A DNA stretch of 64,000 nt from Pseudomonas asuensis (lineage in GTDB: Bacteria; Pseudomonadota; Gammaproteobacteria; Pseudomonadales; Pseudomonadaceae). A program made the position numbers and the translations under genes. The notes beneath the pieces were generated by a model. The model did no database searches and was not told where the DNA came from. It worked only from the letters and a program-made list of their open reading frames with translations. Location: assembly GCF_014646755.1 (NCBI RefSeq), contig NZ_BMNW01000014.1, positions 34,647 through 98,646 of the forward strand, in the 5' to 3' direction. This document shows, piece after piece, positions 20,808 through 29,394 of the stretch (within the stretch, counting starts at the first letter, position 1; each line of letters opens with the position of its first letter).

Positions 20808-21170
20808 ATGAAGAAGACTTTCAGCCAATTTGCTTTTGCCGCCGCTGCTGTTACTGCTCTGAGCATGCCGCTTGCTGGAGGCGCATTTGCTGCCACGAAC
20901 AATCAAACGATGACCCTGGCTGCCAATGACAGTGTAGAGCAGGCAGAAGAAACAGTTTCCGACACATGGATTACTGGAAAAGTGAAATCTTCTTTCCTTG
21001 CGGATGATCATATCAAAGGGACTGACATCAAAGTTGAGACCAACAAGGGTGTGGTTTCTCTGTCGGGTACCGTGTCAACAGATGCTCAGCGTGAGTTGGC
21101 TGTTGAAAAAGCAAAGAACATCAAAGGTGTTAAAGCCGTATCGGCCGATGGCTTGAAATCGGCCGAGTAA
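20808..21170 (+). CDS. Secreted/periplasmic BON-domain protein (OsmY-like)
   Basis: This 120-residue protein has a Sec signal peptide (basic start, hydrophobic core, cleavage near AFA-ATNN at about residue 29). A single BON domain follows (about 50-117): DTWITGKVKSSFLADDHIKG, TNKGVVSLSGTVST and AVEKAKNIKGVKAV. BON proteins are thought to bind membranes or envelope polymers, and relatives such as OsmY respond to osmotic stress. AGGAG precedes the ATG. The gene stands alone after pnp, as does PA4739 in P. aeruginosa. A sigma-54 promoter with upstream palindromes suggests tight activator control. The exact function is unknown. Confidence 0.9.
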   Translation: MKKTFSQFAFAAAAVTALSMPLAGGAFAATNNQTMTLAANDSVEQAEETVSDTWITGKVKSSFLADDHIKGTDIKVETNKGVVSLSGTVSTDAQRELAVEKAKNIKGVKAVSADGLKSAE

Positions 21171-21171
21171 C

Positions 21172-21206
21172 CTAAAGGTGGCGAGCTACAAGCTCGCCAC
21201 CTTTAG
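21172..21206 (+). terminator. 16-bp perfect stem after the BON gene
   Basis: CTAAAGGTGGCGAGCT and AGCTCGCCACCTTTAG form a perfect 16-bp stem with a 3-base loop ACA, starting 2 bases after the BON stop. No T-run follows. It likely ends or stabilises the BON transcript, and it argues that the next gene starts after it. Confidence 0.7.
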
Positions 21207-21225
21207 TATTGATGAGGTAGTCGCC

Positions 21226-21669
21226 ATGTCTGGAAAAGCAGATGCTTTTGAGGATCTGATAGAAGTTTCTCGTAATGGCAGAGCATTCTATGAGTCGGCA
21301 ATCAATGCTGTAAGCAGTCCTCAACTCAAAGCCTTATTCTCGGAAATGGCTCAAATGAAGGCGGGGTTGGTTATCCTATTAAGCAGTCAAACGTCTCTTC
21401 ATGGTAGGCAGCCTGCTAATGACAGCCGCTTTGTAAGTTCTTTTAAGGAGCTTTATGAGCAGGCCCACGCCGCCTTGTTAGAAACGAGCGACACCGCTTA
21501 CATTCAGGCTTTAGAAGAGTCAGAGGACCAGCTCTTACACCTTCTGGAGCAGGCGATACATGACGCTCCAGAGCTAGAAGCTCAGCCACTCGTTCAAGGG
21601 CAATTGCAAAAAGCCAAGTTATGCCACGACCATCTGCTTGAGCTTAAGCTGCGCCTTAATGTGGCGTGA
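21226..21669 (+). CDS. Four-helix-bundle protein of the PA2169/DUF2383 family
   Basis: This cytoplasmic protein (147 residues from the ATG) is all-helical. It matches the DUF2383 pattern: FEDLIEVSRNGRAFYESAI near the N-terminus, SPQLKALFSEMAQMKAGLV at about 30-50, an Glu/Asp-rich ALEESEDQLLHLLEQAI segment, and a C-terminal KLCHDHLLELK helix. The family is ferritin-like in shape and its function is not known. I reject the GTG at 21178 because it lies inside the 16-bp stem, and the ATG at 21226 has GAGG upstream. It sits beside the BON gene, and both may be stress proteins (inference). Confidence 0.8.
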   Translation: MSGKADAFEDLIEVSRNGRAFYESAINAVSSPQLKALFSEMAQMKAGLVILLSSQTSLHGRQPANDSRFVSSFKELYEQAHAALLETSDTAYIQALEESEDQLLHLLEQAIHDAPELEAQPLVQGQLQKAKLCHDHLLELKLRLNVA

Positions 21670-21679
21670 TCGCTAGCCT

Positions 21680-21991
21680 TCACTGGCCTCGTTTGCTTTG
21701 AATACTGTGAAGGCGGTTACCCCGAAAGGTTAAGTAGTAATACATACCGTTCCATGGGCCATATATCCATTCTTCGACCCTAACTTCGCTACGTCCCCCA
21801 TACCTATCACTGATCTCAACGTAACCTAAATTCGCACGGCTGCTGGGTTTTCCACATTTACGATGGATTTCACTGATATGGTCATGTGTATTAATGAGCT
21901 GACTGCCGCATCTTAAAGATTCTGCTTGAGTCGGCCACGCTATAACAATAAGGGTAATGAAGGTCCAGGCTTTGATAACGTTATAAGGCAT
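21680..21991 (-). CDS. DUF2845-family secreted protein (copy 1)
   Basis: This 103-residue protein has a signal peptide (hydrophobic 8-23, cleavage near TQA-ESLRC). The mature part is one DUF2845 domain: LRCGSQLINTHDHISEIHRKCGKP with two conserved cysteines that could form a disulfide, EEWIYGPWNG, and a final strand YYLTFRGNRLHSIQ. No function is known for the family. Its neighbour upstream is a clear paralogue with the same domain, so the pair arose by tandem duplication. Its start is 8 bases after the stop of that paralogue, so they are probably one operon. Confidence 0.82.
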   Translation of the reverse strand: MPYNVIKAWTFITLIVIAWPTQAESLRCGSQLINTHDHISEIHRKCGKPSSRANLGYVEISDRYGGRSEVRVEEWIYGPWNGMYYYLTFRGNRLHSIQSKRGQ

Positions 21992-21999
21992 AAAAGGCT

Positions 22000-22293
22000 T
22001 TAGTCCCGAGCGAATTCGATACTAACCAGCCGATTGGCTTCAAAAGTTAGTACATAAGTACCGCCGTTTCGAGGACCGTAAACCCACTCTTCACGAGTAG
22101 ATTCTCTGCGGCCGTAGTCACCTTGCATATAGCCTATAAAATCCCGATGGGCAGGCTCTCCGCATTTCTTTCGTACCTCGAAAGTACGATCGCCTTGGTT
22201 AATCAGACTGTTACCACACCTGAACGTATCAGCTAGGACGGCTAAGGGCGAGAGGGCTGCCAGCAAGGCTATTATTACTACTGTGTACTTCAT
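22000..22293 (-). CDS. DUF2845-family secreted protein (copy 2)
   Basis: This 97-residue protein has a signal peptide ending near VLA-DTFRC (residue 21). A DUF2845 domain follows: FRCGNSLINQGDRTFEVRKKC with both cysteines, EEWVYGPRNGG, and TYVLTFEANRLVSIEF. It shares the spacing of Cys, the E-E-W-x-Y-G-P motif and the terminal strand with the protein encoded just downstream, which identifies them as paralogues. The start is 9 bases from the stop of the large AsmA-like gene upstream, so the three are likely co-transcribed. Function unknown. Confidence 0.82.
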   Translation of the reverse strand: MKYTVVIIALLAALSPLAVLADTFRCGNSLINQGDRTFEVRKKCGEPAHRDFIGYMQGDYGRRESTREEWVYGPRNGGTYVLTFEANRLVSIEFARD

Positions 22294-22302
22294 AAGCGTT
22301 CC

Positions 22303-25161
22303 CTAGTTGCTGCCAATATGAAGTTGTGCAGCGATACGCCCATTATTGCCTTGCTGACTTGTGTTGACATCAATTAAATAGATGCGACCTTCCTCTAACC
22401 CAGCATTCTCTATCAGATATTGTTTGATGGTTTGGGCGCGCGCTTGAGCAAGACGCCTGAGAAGCAATTCGCTCGTTTTCCAGGAATCGAGAATGGCAGT
22501 GCTCAGCCGGCTTTGCCGTTCTGTATCAGGTAGATTTTCCCATTCTACGGGCGGCTGCTGTTTTAAGCGGGTGCGATAGACTGCCTCTAGCAGAGCAGGT
22601 CGCATGTCTTGCGGAACGGAGAGCTGGCTGGCCTCTGCAGGCACCTTATCGCCCCGTCGTTGTAGCAGGTTGTAATATTGCGTCTGAAATTCGTGCTCTA
22701 ATCGTTGCGCTGAAAGTGAGGGGCCATCAATCTCGGCTGCGCTACGTCCTTCTACATCCAGCTGTAGTTGCGGACGTTTCTTTAGCGCTTGAGCCAGGGC
22801 ATCGAGCGACTGGCGAGCCTGATCCGTCAAATTAACCGAAGCTGCCTCAAATGGAATTTCGTTTAAATCAGTTTCTGCTCGTCCTGCCAGGCCTGCTAGC
22901 ATTTTGAAGGGCGATTGAACGGCTCTTGCAACCATGTTGCGCAGTGTTTGCCAGACGATGGGCGCTACACTGAAGTTAGGGTCATTGAGGTTACCTGCGA
23001 CCGGAAGGGTTAGGTCGATTTTGCCATGAGAGTCTTTGAGTAATGCCACGGCAAGTCTTACAGGCAGGTCAACGGCATCCGGGCTGTCAATCCTTTCACC
23101 TAGTTCAAGCTGGTCCAGCACGAGATGGTTCTGAGCATCCAGCTTGCTGTTATCGATCCGGTAATTGAGGTCTAGATCCAAGCGCCCTTTGCGAATGGCA
23201 TAACCGGCAAATTTACCTGAATAAGGCGTGAGTGTAGTGAGCTCAACATGGCGAAAGGCAGCCGTCACGTTCAATTTATTCAGCGGGTCTAGCGGGTTCA
23301 GGCGACCCTGGATGCTAACAGGCGCGAAGCGGTCTACCTTGCCGGTTAGGCTTATCTCTGCAGGATCAGGGGTCTGGGTATCCAGTGTGCCAATCTGGCC
23401 GTTGAGCTCCTGGATTGCCGTTATGAAGCTGGGTGTAAGGCTGTAATCGGCAAAATTGGCTGAGCCGTTAACAATGTGTATGCCCCCGATGCTTAACGCC
23501 AGCGGAGCGGTGTTATCAGGCGCTTCCTGCTTGGGCTGAGCAATTAACAATTGGCGGAAGTTGGTTGTCAGGTCTTCGTTGATGATTAGACGCGCATAAG
23601 GGCGCTTAAGTGTAATCCCATCAATGGCAAGACTCTTGCCGTGCTTGTAGTCAATACCTTTGACCGTGAGTTGCTGCCAACGCAGAAAGTCTCGCTGGCG
23701 CTGCGTGTCCAATGTATGCAATTGGTTGAGCTGGGCCTGCCCGGTAAGGGTTAGCGCTAGAGGAGTTACGCTGTCGAGGGAGAGATGTATGTCGCTCGCC
23801 AGCATGCCACTACGGATTTCAAGGCGGATATACGGGGCGATATAGGCTTGGGCTAGACGCAGATCGATATCGCTGTTGACGATATGCAGGTGGGCAGTAA
23901 TGGGGTTGAGCGTCAGCTCACCCTCAGTTTCAAGTCGCCCATGCAAGCCGATTTGAGCGTTTAGTTTGATTTCTGTAGGTGTCCGAGCTGCAAGGTCCAG
24001 ATGGGATAATGCAAGGTCGATACTCTTGATATCTAGATCTACAGGTGTTGAGGCGGCTTGGTCGCTTAAATGAAGGCGGCCGTCTTGCAGGTGAGTTTTA
24101 CCGATACTTACCTGCCAGCCTGGGATGCTCCTGGCAGGCTCGGGCTGGTCAGGAAAGGTGAACAGTTTGACCCAATCCAGTTGGCCATCCTTGTCTCTGG
24201 ATACCCAGGCTTCTAAGCTCCGACTCTCAAGCTGGTCTATGTGGATTTGGCGTTTGGCTAAGTCCAGGGTGGCACCGCCTATAGCGAGACGGCCTAGTTG
24301 GACCTGTGGTGTTGCATGGGCGGCTTTACTGGAAAACTCATCAAGGCTCAGACTGGTTTTGGTCAGCTGTAGTTGAAAGGTCTTTCCGGTTTCGATGTGG
24401 TATTGGGTATGCCCATTCAGCCTACCCTTGTTGAGCGAAAGCGGTAGCGCTTCGCTCACATAAGCCCACCAGGGCGCGAGCGCAGCCTCTCTAAGATCAA
24501 GGGAGCCGCTTAAAGCAAAGGGTAGGGGTTGCAGCGTTCCTTCACTCTTGAGTGCGCCGTTCTGAGCTGTCTGGGCGCTTAGGGTAAAACGAGCTTTACT
24601 TTCCTGGCGAGTACTTACGTTTTCCAGGGTCAGATCAACAGGGTTAAGGCTTATATCAACGGGTTGTTTGAGCTGTTGGTCGCGGTAACGCACCTGAGCC
24701 TGTGTAATGACGAGAGCATCTATGGTTAGCGGAAATTGTTGCTCAGAGGCATCTGTCGTAGGCTTTTCCTGGGCAGTCGCATCCTTGGAAACTTTAAAAA
24801 GCTTGGTCAGATTCAACGAGCCGTCTTTTTCAAGCGTAACATCGACAAAAGGCTCTTCCAGCTCGATACGCGCCAAATGCGCTTCTCTACGCCAGAGGCT
24901 GTTTAGCTCAACGTTGGCGTAGAGGCGTTTAGCTGCCAAAACCGGGTGTTCGGCGGACCCAATGCGAAAACCCGTTAATGTCGCTTCAAGCGTAAACGGG
25001 TTAAATGTGATCTGATCGATCTGTGCAGGCTGTGTGGTGTAACGCGTCAACTGCTGATGGGCAAGATGTAGCGCGACACGCGGAACAATCAGGAAGCCAA
25101 TCAGGCAATACAACAGGAAGAGCGACAACACAATGGGGGCGCGTTTCAATGCTTTGGGCAT
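22303..25161 (-). CDS. Large AsmA-like envelope protein (DUF748)
   Basis: This 952-residue protein has one N-terminal membrane anchor (about 10-30, APIVLSLFLLYCLIGFLIV). A long periplasmic region rich in beta strands follows, with repeated L-x-L-x patterns typical of DUF748/AsmA-like proteins. The C-terminal part (about 775-952) contains an OmpA-like pattern: SLDALAQALKKRPQLQLDVEG and AQARAQTIKQYLIENAGLEEGRIYL. AsmA-like proteins are thought to bridge the periplasm and move phospholipids to the outer membrane; applied to this family that is inference. P. aeruginosa has a gene of this type at the same place (PA4735). Confidence 0.85.
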   Translation of the reverse strand: MPKALKRAPIVLSLFLLYCLIGFLIVPRVALHLAHQQLTRYTTQPAQIDQITFNPFTLEATLTGFRIGSAEHPVLAAKRLYANVELNSLWRREAHLARIELEEPFVDVTLEKDGSLNLTKLFKVSKDATAQEKPTTDASEQQFPLTIDALVITQAQVRYRDQQLKQPVDISLNPVDLTLENVSTRQESKARFTLSAQTAQNGALKSEGTLQPLPFALSGSLDLREAALAPWWAYVSEALPLSLNKGRLNGHTQYHIETGKTFQLQLTKTSLSLDEFSSKAAHATPQVQLGRLAIGGATLDLAKRQIHIDQLESRSLEAWVSRDKDGQLDWVKLFTFPDQPEPARSIPGWQVSIGKTHLQDGRLHLSDQAASTPVDLDIKSIDLALSHLDLAARTPTEIKLNAQIGLHGRLETEGELTLNPITAHLHIVNSDIDLRLAQAYIAPYIRLEIRSGMLASDIHLSLDSVTPLALTLTGQAQLNQLHTLDTQRQRDFLRWQQLTVKGIDYKHGKSLAIDGITLKRPYARLIINEDLTTNFRQLLIAQPKQEAPDNTAPLALSIGGIHIVNGSANFADYSLTPSFITAIQELNGQIGTLDTQTPDPAEISLTGKVDRFAPVSIQGRLNPLDPLNKLNVTAAFRHVELTTLTPYSGKFAGYAIRKGRLDLDLNYRIDNSKLDAQNHLVLDQLELGERIDSPDAVDLPVRLAVALLKDSHGKIDLTLPVAGNLNDPNFSVAPIVWQTLRNMVARAVQSPFKMLAGLAGRAETDLNEIPFEAASVNLTDQARQSLDALAQALKKRPQLQLDVEGRSAAEIDGPSLSAQRLEHEFQTQYYNLLQRRGDKVPAEASQLSVPQDMRPALLEAVYRTRLKQQPPVEWENLPDTERQSRLSTAILDSWKTSELLLRRLAQARAQTIKQYLIENAGLEEGRIYLIDVNTSQQGNNGRIAAQLHIGSN

Positions 25162-25241
25162 GGCGTCTATCCATCAAGAGTGCTCTCCAGTATCGCACGT
25201 GCCGTGATAGTGCCAACGTCACCATGTACAAAGCGTGATCT

Positions 25242-26258
25242 TTACAACTGTAAAATCAAGGTCTTAAGGGGTGGCTGGCCATCAAAGGAGGGGAAGTCCT
25301 CGTCTGGAGCGATGATTTGACAATCACGTACTGGTCGACCCTGTTTGCTGGCGCATCGCAAAACAGACTCGCGCCACTCTGCCATAGACACTTTGGCCAG
25401 GTTGTTACAGCAGACAAGAGTGCCGTTTTCTGCGGTAGCTAGGAGCGCTGGTTTGAGCAGGCTCTGATAGTCACGATGAAGATCTACTGTCCCAAATGCA
25501 CTCTTGGCCCAGGCAGGTGGATCAAGAAACACTAGGTCGAACGTGCGCTTTTCCAGGCGTGGATAGCTTGGCAAGCGCTGGTCTCGACGATGAGTAATGG
25601 GCAGGCCGGCCAGCTGACGGATAGCTGGAAAGTAGTCTGATTGAACGAACTGCATGGGCGGTAACGAAGGATTAAGTGCGCCGTTCTCCTGGCCTACCGC
25701 CAGATTGCGAGTGGCAAAGTCCAGGTTCCACACCTCACGGGCGCCACCTGCCGCAGCACAAAGCCCTACGCCACAGGTATAGGCAAAAAGGTTCAAGACA
25801 GACTTGCCTTGGCTGTTTTGCTTGATCCAGCCTCGAGCGTTACGGAGGTCAAGAAATAACAGCGGGTCCTGACCCGCATGGCGACCTCGTACACGGTAGG
25901 TCAGACCCCACTCCTGAGCTGTAGTGGCTTCCAGTGCTTCTGGCTCAGCCATGTGAACGGCTCCGCTACGGTCAATCCGGGAGTTGCCCTGTGATCGGTC
26001 GTTATAGACAAGAAACAGCTCCTGTCCCAAGAAACGCTGCACCTGCTGGTGCAATGCAAATACCACATCATTCTCGATCGATGCATGAAAGCTCTGAATG
26101 AGTAGCTGCGGGCCGTAACGGTCAAGCGTAAGGCCTGCTGCCCCTTCCTGGGACCCATGGAACAGCCGGTAGCAATCGGTACCCTGGGCGTGGAGTCGTG
26201 CGATAAGTGACTCGCGGCGGGACAGTGCTGTGTCCAGCGCGGAGAAAAGGGTTTGCAT
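25242..26258 (-). CDS. Class I SAM-dependent RNA methyltransferase (RlmI/RlmK-like)
   Basis: From the ATG at 26258 the protein has 338 residues. The Rossmann methyltransferase core shows motif I in VLNLFAYTCGVGLCAAAGGA, the acidic loop WNLDFA, and motif IV as VFLDPPAWAKS, with a preceding FLDLRNARGWI segment typical of RlmI- and RlmK-type rRNA cytosine or guanine methyltransferases. No clear PUA domain precedes it, unlike RlmI, so the exact target cannot be read from sequence. A TTG 18 bases upstream is an alternative start. The gene lies between the DUF748 gene and an MpaB-like gene on the same strand. Confidence 0.8.
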   Translation of the reverse strand: MQTLFSALDTALSRRESLIARLHAQGTDCYRLFHGSQEGAAGLTLDRYGPQLLIQSFHASIENDVVFALHQQVQRFLGQELFLVYNDRSQGNSRIDRSGAVHMAEPEALEATTAQEWGLTYRVRGRHAGQDPLLFLDLRNARGWIKQNSQGKSVLNLFAYTCGVGLCAAAGGAREVWNLDFATRNLAVGQENGALNPSLPPMQFVQSDYFPAIRQLAGLPITHRRDQRLPSYPRLEKRTFDLVFLDPPAWAKSAFGTVDLHRDYQSLLKPALLATAENGTLVCCNNLAKVSMAEWRESVLRCASKQGRPVRDCQIIAPDEDFPSFDGQPPLKTLILQL

Positions 26259-26326
26259 GAGCAGGCCTTGAAGCAAAGGTCAAGAAAGGCTCATAGGATA
26301 CAGACTATGACCCGCCGTATGAATGA

Positions 26327-27205
26327 TCAGGGCTTGATTGTCTGGCCCATGCGGCGGCGAGCCCGATGCGAGGAGCCGTTACGTACCGCCCAACGTAGCA
26401 GGGGAGCGGTACGATTGATGCCGGCCCTTACCAAATGCCGTTCCGCCTGGCCGGGCAGGATATCCAGCTGCTGCGCAGCCCACTCAGGTAGCAGGTCGAT
26501 GCCTGCTCTCATGATCAACGAGCCGAATGGCTTGGCCAGAGCACTGGGTGCCGGAGCTGAAAGGAGTATCCGGGTGATCTCTCGAGTACGTTCGTCACAG
26601 ACGAGTTGTGGGCGCATCATATCAAGATAACGCTCGACCTCCGCCCGCGATTCCGGCACCTGTCGGGCACCCAGCTGCTTGGCAATCAGCGAGACTTCTC
26701 GGTAATAGCGGTCCTGCTCGTCAGGAGGAAACTGCGGATTGAAGTAGCGCAGGTATGCCTTTAGGAAACTACTGACCTCTGCGACATGGACCCACGTTAA
26801 TAGCTCAGGGTCATCGGCAGCATAGGGACGTCCATCGGCGGCTGTGCCTTTGACATGAGTATGAATCATTCGGACTTTTTCGATCAGCCGCCGCGCATCG
26901 GTCTGGTTGCCAAACGTAGTAGCTGCAATGAATTGACCGGTACGGCGTAGACGACCCAGCATGTCTTCTCGAAAGCGGGAGTGATCCCAAACACCCGACA
27001 AGGCCAGTGGGTGCAGCATTTGCAAGAGTAGAGCTGCTACACCACCGATTATCATGCAGGTGAAATCACTATGGACCTTCCAGCAGGCAGAATCAGGCCC
27101 GAACAGTCCCGGATCGCCTGGTGGGTTCTCGTAGTCGACTCCGCCCAGGCTTAATCCAGTCAGGCTCATGACCTGATTTTCGATACGGCGTCGCAAGATT
27201 TCCAT
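26327..27205 (-). CDS. MpaB-family oxygenase-like protein (DUF2236)
   Basis: This 292-residue protein matches DUF2236. Features are GPDSACWKVHSDFTCMIIGG near 40-60, the histidine-containing LHPLALSGVWDHS at about 64-76, RLRRTGQFIAATTFG, IHTHVKGTAADGRPYAADDP and the acidic ELLTWVHVAEV segment. Characterised relatives (latex-clearing protein and MpaB-like enzymes) bind heme b, and the conserved histidines are candidates for that here. The substrate is unknown. It lies downstream of acs on the same strand, 81 bases after its stop, separated by a hairpin, so co-expression is uncertain. Confidence 0.78.
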   Translation of the reverse strand: MEILRRRIENQVMSLTGLSLGGVDYENPPGDPGLFGPDSACWKVHSDFTCMIIGGVAALLLQMLHPLALSGVWDHSRFREDMLGRLRRTGQFIAATTFGNQTDARRLIEKVRMIHTHVKGTAADGRPYAADDPELLTWVHVAEVSSFLKAYLRYFNPQFPPDEQDRYYREVSLIAKQLGARQVPESRAEVERYLDMMRPQLVCDERTREITRILLSAPAPSALAKPFGSLIMRAGIDLLPEWAAQQLDILPGQAERHLVRAGINRTAPLLRWAVRNGSSHRARRRMGQTIKP

Positions 27206-27253
27206 TACAGCCCCAATGATGATTCATCACATAAAGCTTAATGGATAACGAGG

Positions 27254-27279
27254 CGCCAGGCATAAGGCTATGCCCGGCG
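27254..27279 (-). terminator. Hairpin after acs
   Basis: CGCCAGGCATA and TATGCCCGGCG pair over 11 positions with one mismatch around an AGGC loop. It lies 7 bases after the acs stop. There is no T-run, so termination would be weak or Rho-assisted. Confidence 0.5.
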
Positions 27280-27286
27280 GTCCTGC

Positions 27287-29236
27287 TCACCCTTTAGCTG
27301 CAAGGTTTTGTCGGTGCTTGATCAGCTCCTGCACTACAGACGGATCAGCCAGTGTTGAGGTATCACCTAGGGTATCCAGTTCGTCACAGGCGATCTTACG
27401 CAGGATGCGACGCATGATTTTACCCGATCGGGTTTTGGGTAGACGTGGTGCCCACTGGAGGAAGTCTGGCTTGGCGAAGCTGCCAATCTCCGAGCTGACT
27501 TGAGCCAGCAGACGCTTTTTCAGCTCGTCTGTGGGCTGTACGCCACCCATTGGAGTGACAAATGCATAGACGCACTGGCCTTTCACATCATGGGGACACC
27601 CCACTACCGCGGCCTCAGCCACTTCGTCATGCAGGGCCAGCACACTTTCTACTTCTGCCGTACCGATCCGGTGGCCGGATACGTTGATTACGTCATCTAC
27701 ACGGCCAGTAATCCAGTAGTACCCATCTTCATCGCGACGGGCACCGTCACCGGTGAAGTAGTAGCCAGGGTAGGCCTTGAAGTAGGTATCGATCATACGT
27801 TGATGATCACCATAGATGCTTCGTATCTGGCTGGGCCAGCTGGCCTTGATGGCCAGGACACCTGAGGCGGGCCCTTCAAGTTCCTTGCCCTTGTCATCCA
27901 GGAGGACCGGCTGAACGCCAAAGAAAGGACGCGTAGCCGAGCCGGGCTTAAGATCTGTCGCGCCAGGGAGCGGTGCGATCAGGATGCTGCCCGTTTCAGT
28001 CTGCCACCAGGTATCAACAATGGGGCAGCGCTTCTCGCCTACGACGCGGTAGTACCACTCCCAGGCTTCAGGGTTGATAGGCTCGCCTACGCTCCCCAAG
28101 AGACGGAGGCTGGCGCGGGAGCTTTTGTGCACATGGGCGTCCCCTTCACGCATCAGCGCACGAATTGCAGTGGGAGCCGTATAAAAGATGTTGACCTGAT
28201 GTTTATCCACGACTTGCCAGAAGCGTGAGGCATCCGGATAGCTGGGCATGCCCTCATACATCAGTGTTGTGGCTCCGTTAGCCAACGGGCCGTAAACGAT
28301 ATAGCTATGGCCGGTTACCCAGCCTACATCTGCCGTACACCAGAAGATTTCACCTTCGTGGTAATCAAATACATATTTGAAGGTCATTGCAGAGCCCAAC
28401 AGATAACCGCCGGTGGTATGCAATACCCCTTTGGGTTTTCCGGTTGAGCCAGAGGTGTAAAGGATGAAGAGTGGATCTTCTGCGTCTACCGGTTCGGCTG
28501 CGCATTCTTCGCTGACGCCCTGTACTGCGTCGTGATACCAGATGTCCCTGCCTTCAGTCCATGCAATCTCGCCCTTGGTTCGCTGTACCACGATGACATT
28601 GGCTACGTCTGGGCAGGAAGCTAGCGCCTTGTCCACATTGTTTTTGAGCGGGACGCATTTGCCGCCGCGAGTCCCTTCATCTGCTGTGATAACGGTACGG
28701 CAATCGGCGTCTAGAATACGGTCGCGCAGCGCATCGGGTGAGAAGCCGCCAAACACTACGGAATGCACTGCACCGAGTCGGGAACAGGCCAGCATGGCAT
28801 AGGCCGCTTCAGGAATCATGGGAAGGTACAGGCAGACGCGATCACCTTTCTTGACGCCACGTTCCTTCAGGACATTGGCCAGTCTGCAAACGTTCTGGTG
28901 CAGTTCACGGTAGGTGATTTTTAGAGAGTCAGAAGGGTTATCACCTTCCCAGATAATGGCGACCTGATCAGCACGCTTTTCGAGATGGCGGTCGATACAG
29001 TTGTAGGAAACATTCAGCTGACCGCCTTTGAACCATGAGGCTTCACCCTTAGCCAAGTCGCTGTGGTGAACTTCATCCCAGGGTTTGAACCAGTCCAGCA
29101 TAGCCTTAGCCTGCTCGCCCCAGAAGCTTTCAGGGTCTTCAACGGACTGGCGATAAAGGCGCTCATAGCCGTCCTTATCCAAGAGGGCTTGTTTTTGCAC
29201 TGCTTCAGGCACGGGGTAGCGATGGTGTTCCGACAT
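27287..29236 (-). CDS. acs: Acetyl-CoA synthetase
   Basis: This enzyme activates acetate to acetyl-CoA through acetyl-AMP. The 649-residue protein contains the acyl-adenylate motif [12 protein letters not shown] at about 263-274, the WWQTETG motif, [32 protein letters not shown] and the C-terminal acetylatable lysine in [11 protein letters not shown]. Length and motifs are standard. AGGAG lies 6 bases before the ATG. The leader directly before and over the ribosome binding site reads AACAACCACAAC, which resembles the A-rich CA motif bound by Hfq/Crc, consistent with carbon catabolite control of acetate use. Confidence 0.97.
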   Translation of the reverse strand: MSEHHRYPVPEAVQKQALLDKDGYERLYRQSVEDPESFWGEQAKAMLDWFKPWDEVHHSDLAKGEASWFKGGQLNVSYNCIDRHLEKRADQVAIIWEGDNPSDSLKITYRELHQNVCRLANVLKERGVKKGDRVCLYLPMIPEAAYAMLACSRLGAVHSVVFGGFSPDALRDRILDADCRTVITADEGTRGGKCVPLKNNVDKALASCPDVANVIVVQRTKGEIAWTEGRDIWYHDAVQGVSEECAAEPVDAEDPLFILYTSGSTGKPKGVLHTTGGYLLGSAMTFKYVFDYHEGEIFWCTADVGWVTGHSYIVYGPLANGATTLMYEGMPSYPDASRFWQVVDKHQVNIFYTAPTAIRALMREGDAHVHKSSRASLRLLGSVGEPINPEAWEWYYRVVGEKRCPIVDTWWQTETGSILIAPLPGATDLKPGSATRPFFGVQPVLLDDKGKELEGPASGVLAIKASWPSQIRSIYGDHQRMIDTYFKAYPGYYFTGDGARRDEDGYYWITGRVDDVINVSGHRIGTAEVESVLALHDEVAEAAVVGCPHDVKGQCVYAFVTPMGGVQPTDELKKRLLAQVSSEIGSFAKPDFLQWAPRLPKTRSGKIMRRILRKIACDELDTLGDTSTLADPSVVQELIKHRQNLAAKG

Positions 29237-29242
29237 GGCGGG

Positions 29243-29261
29243 CTCCTGTTGTGGTTGTTCT
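29243..29261 (-). promoter_or_regulatory. Candidate Hfq/Crc CA motif overlapping the acs ribosome binding site
   Basis: On the coding strand the leader reads AGAACAACCACAACAGGAG just before the start codon. It fits the AANAANAA pattern with one mismatch. CrcZ, encoded 6 kb away, carries the same kind of motif. Binding is a prediction. Confidence 0.4.
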
Positions 29262-29350
29262 CCGCTTCAACCACATTAGGCGCTATTTGGGCGATGGGGT
29301 TCAGCCGGGCGATAGAGTCTGTGCATTTCTAGCCGAAAGTCGTAGGCGCA

Positions 29351-29380
29351 AATAAAAAACGCCGCGAAAGCGGCGTTTTG
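29351..29380 (-). terminator. Intrinsic terminator after pgi
   Basis: AACGCCGC and GCGGCGTT form an 8-bp stem with loop TTTC (minus strand), followed by TTTTTTATTT. It lies 14 bases after the pgi stop. Confidence 0.92.
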
Positions 29381-29394
29381 AATGGGCGGATCGA

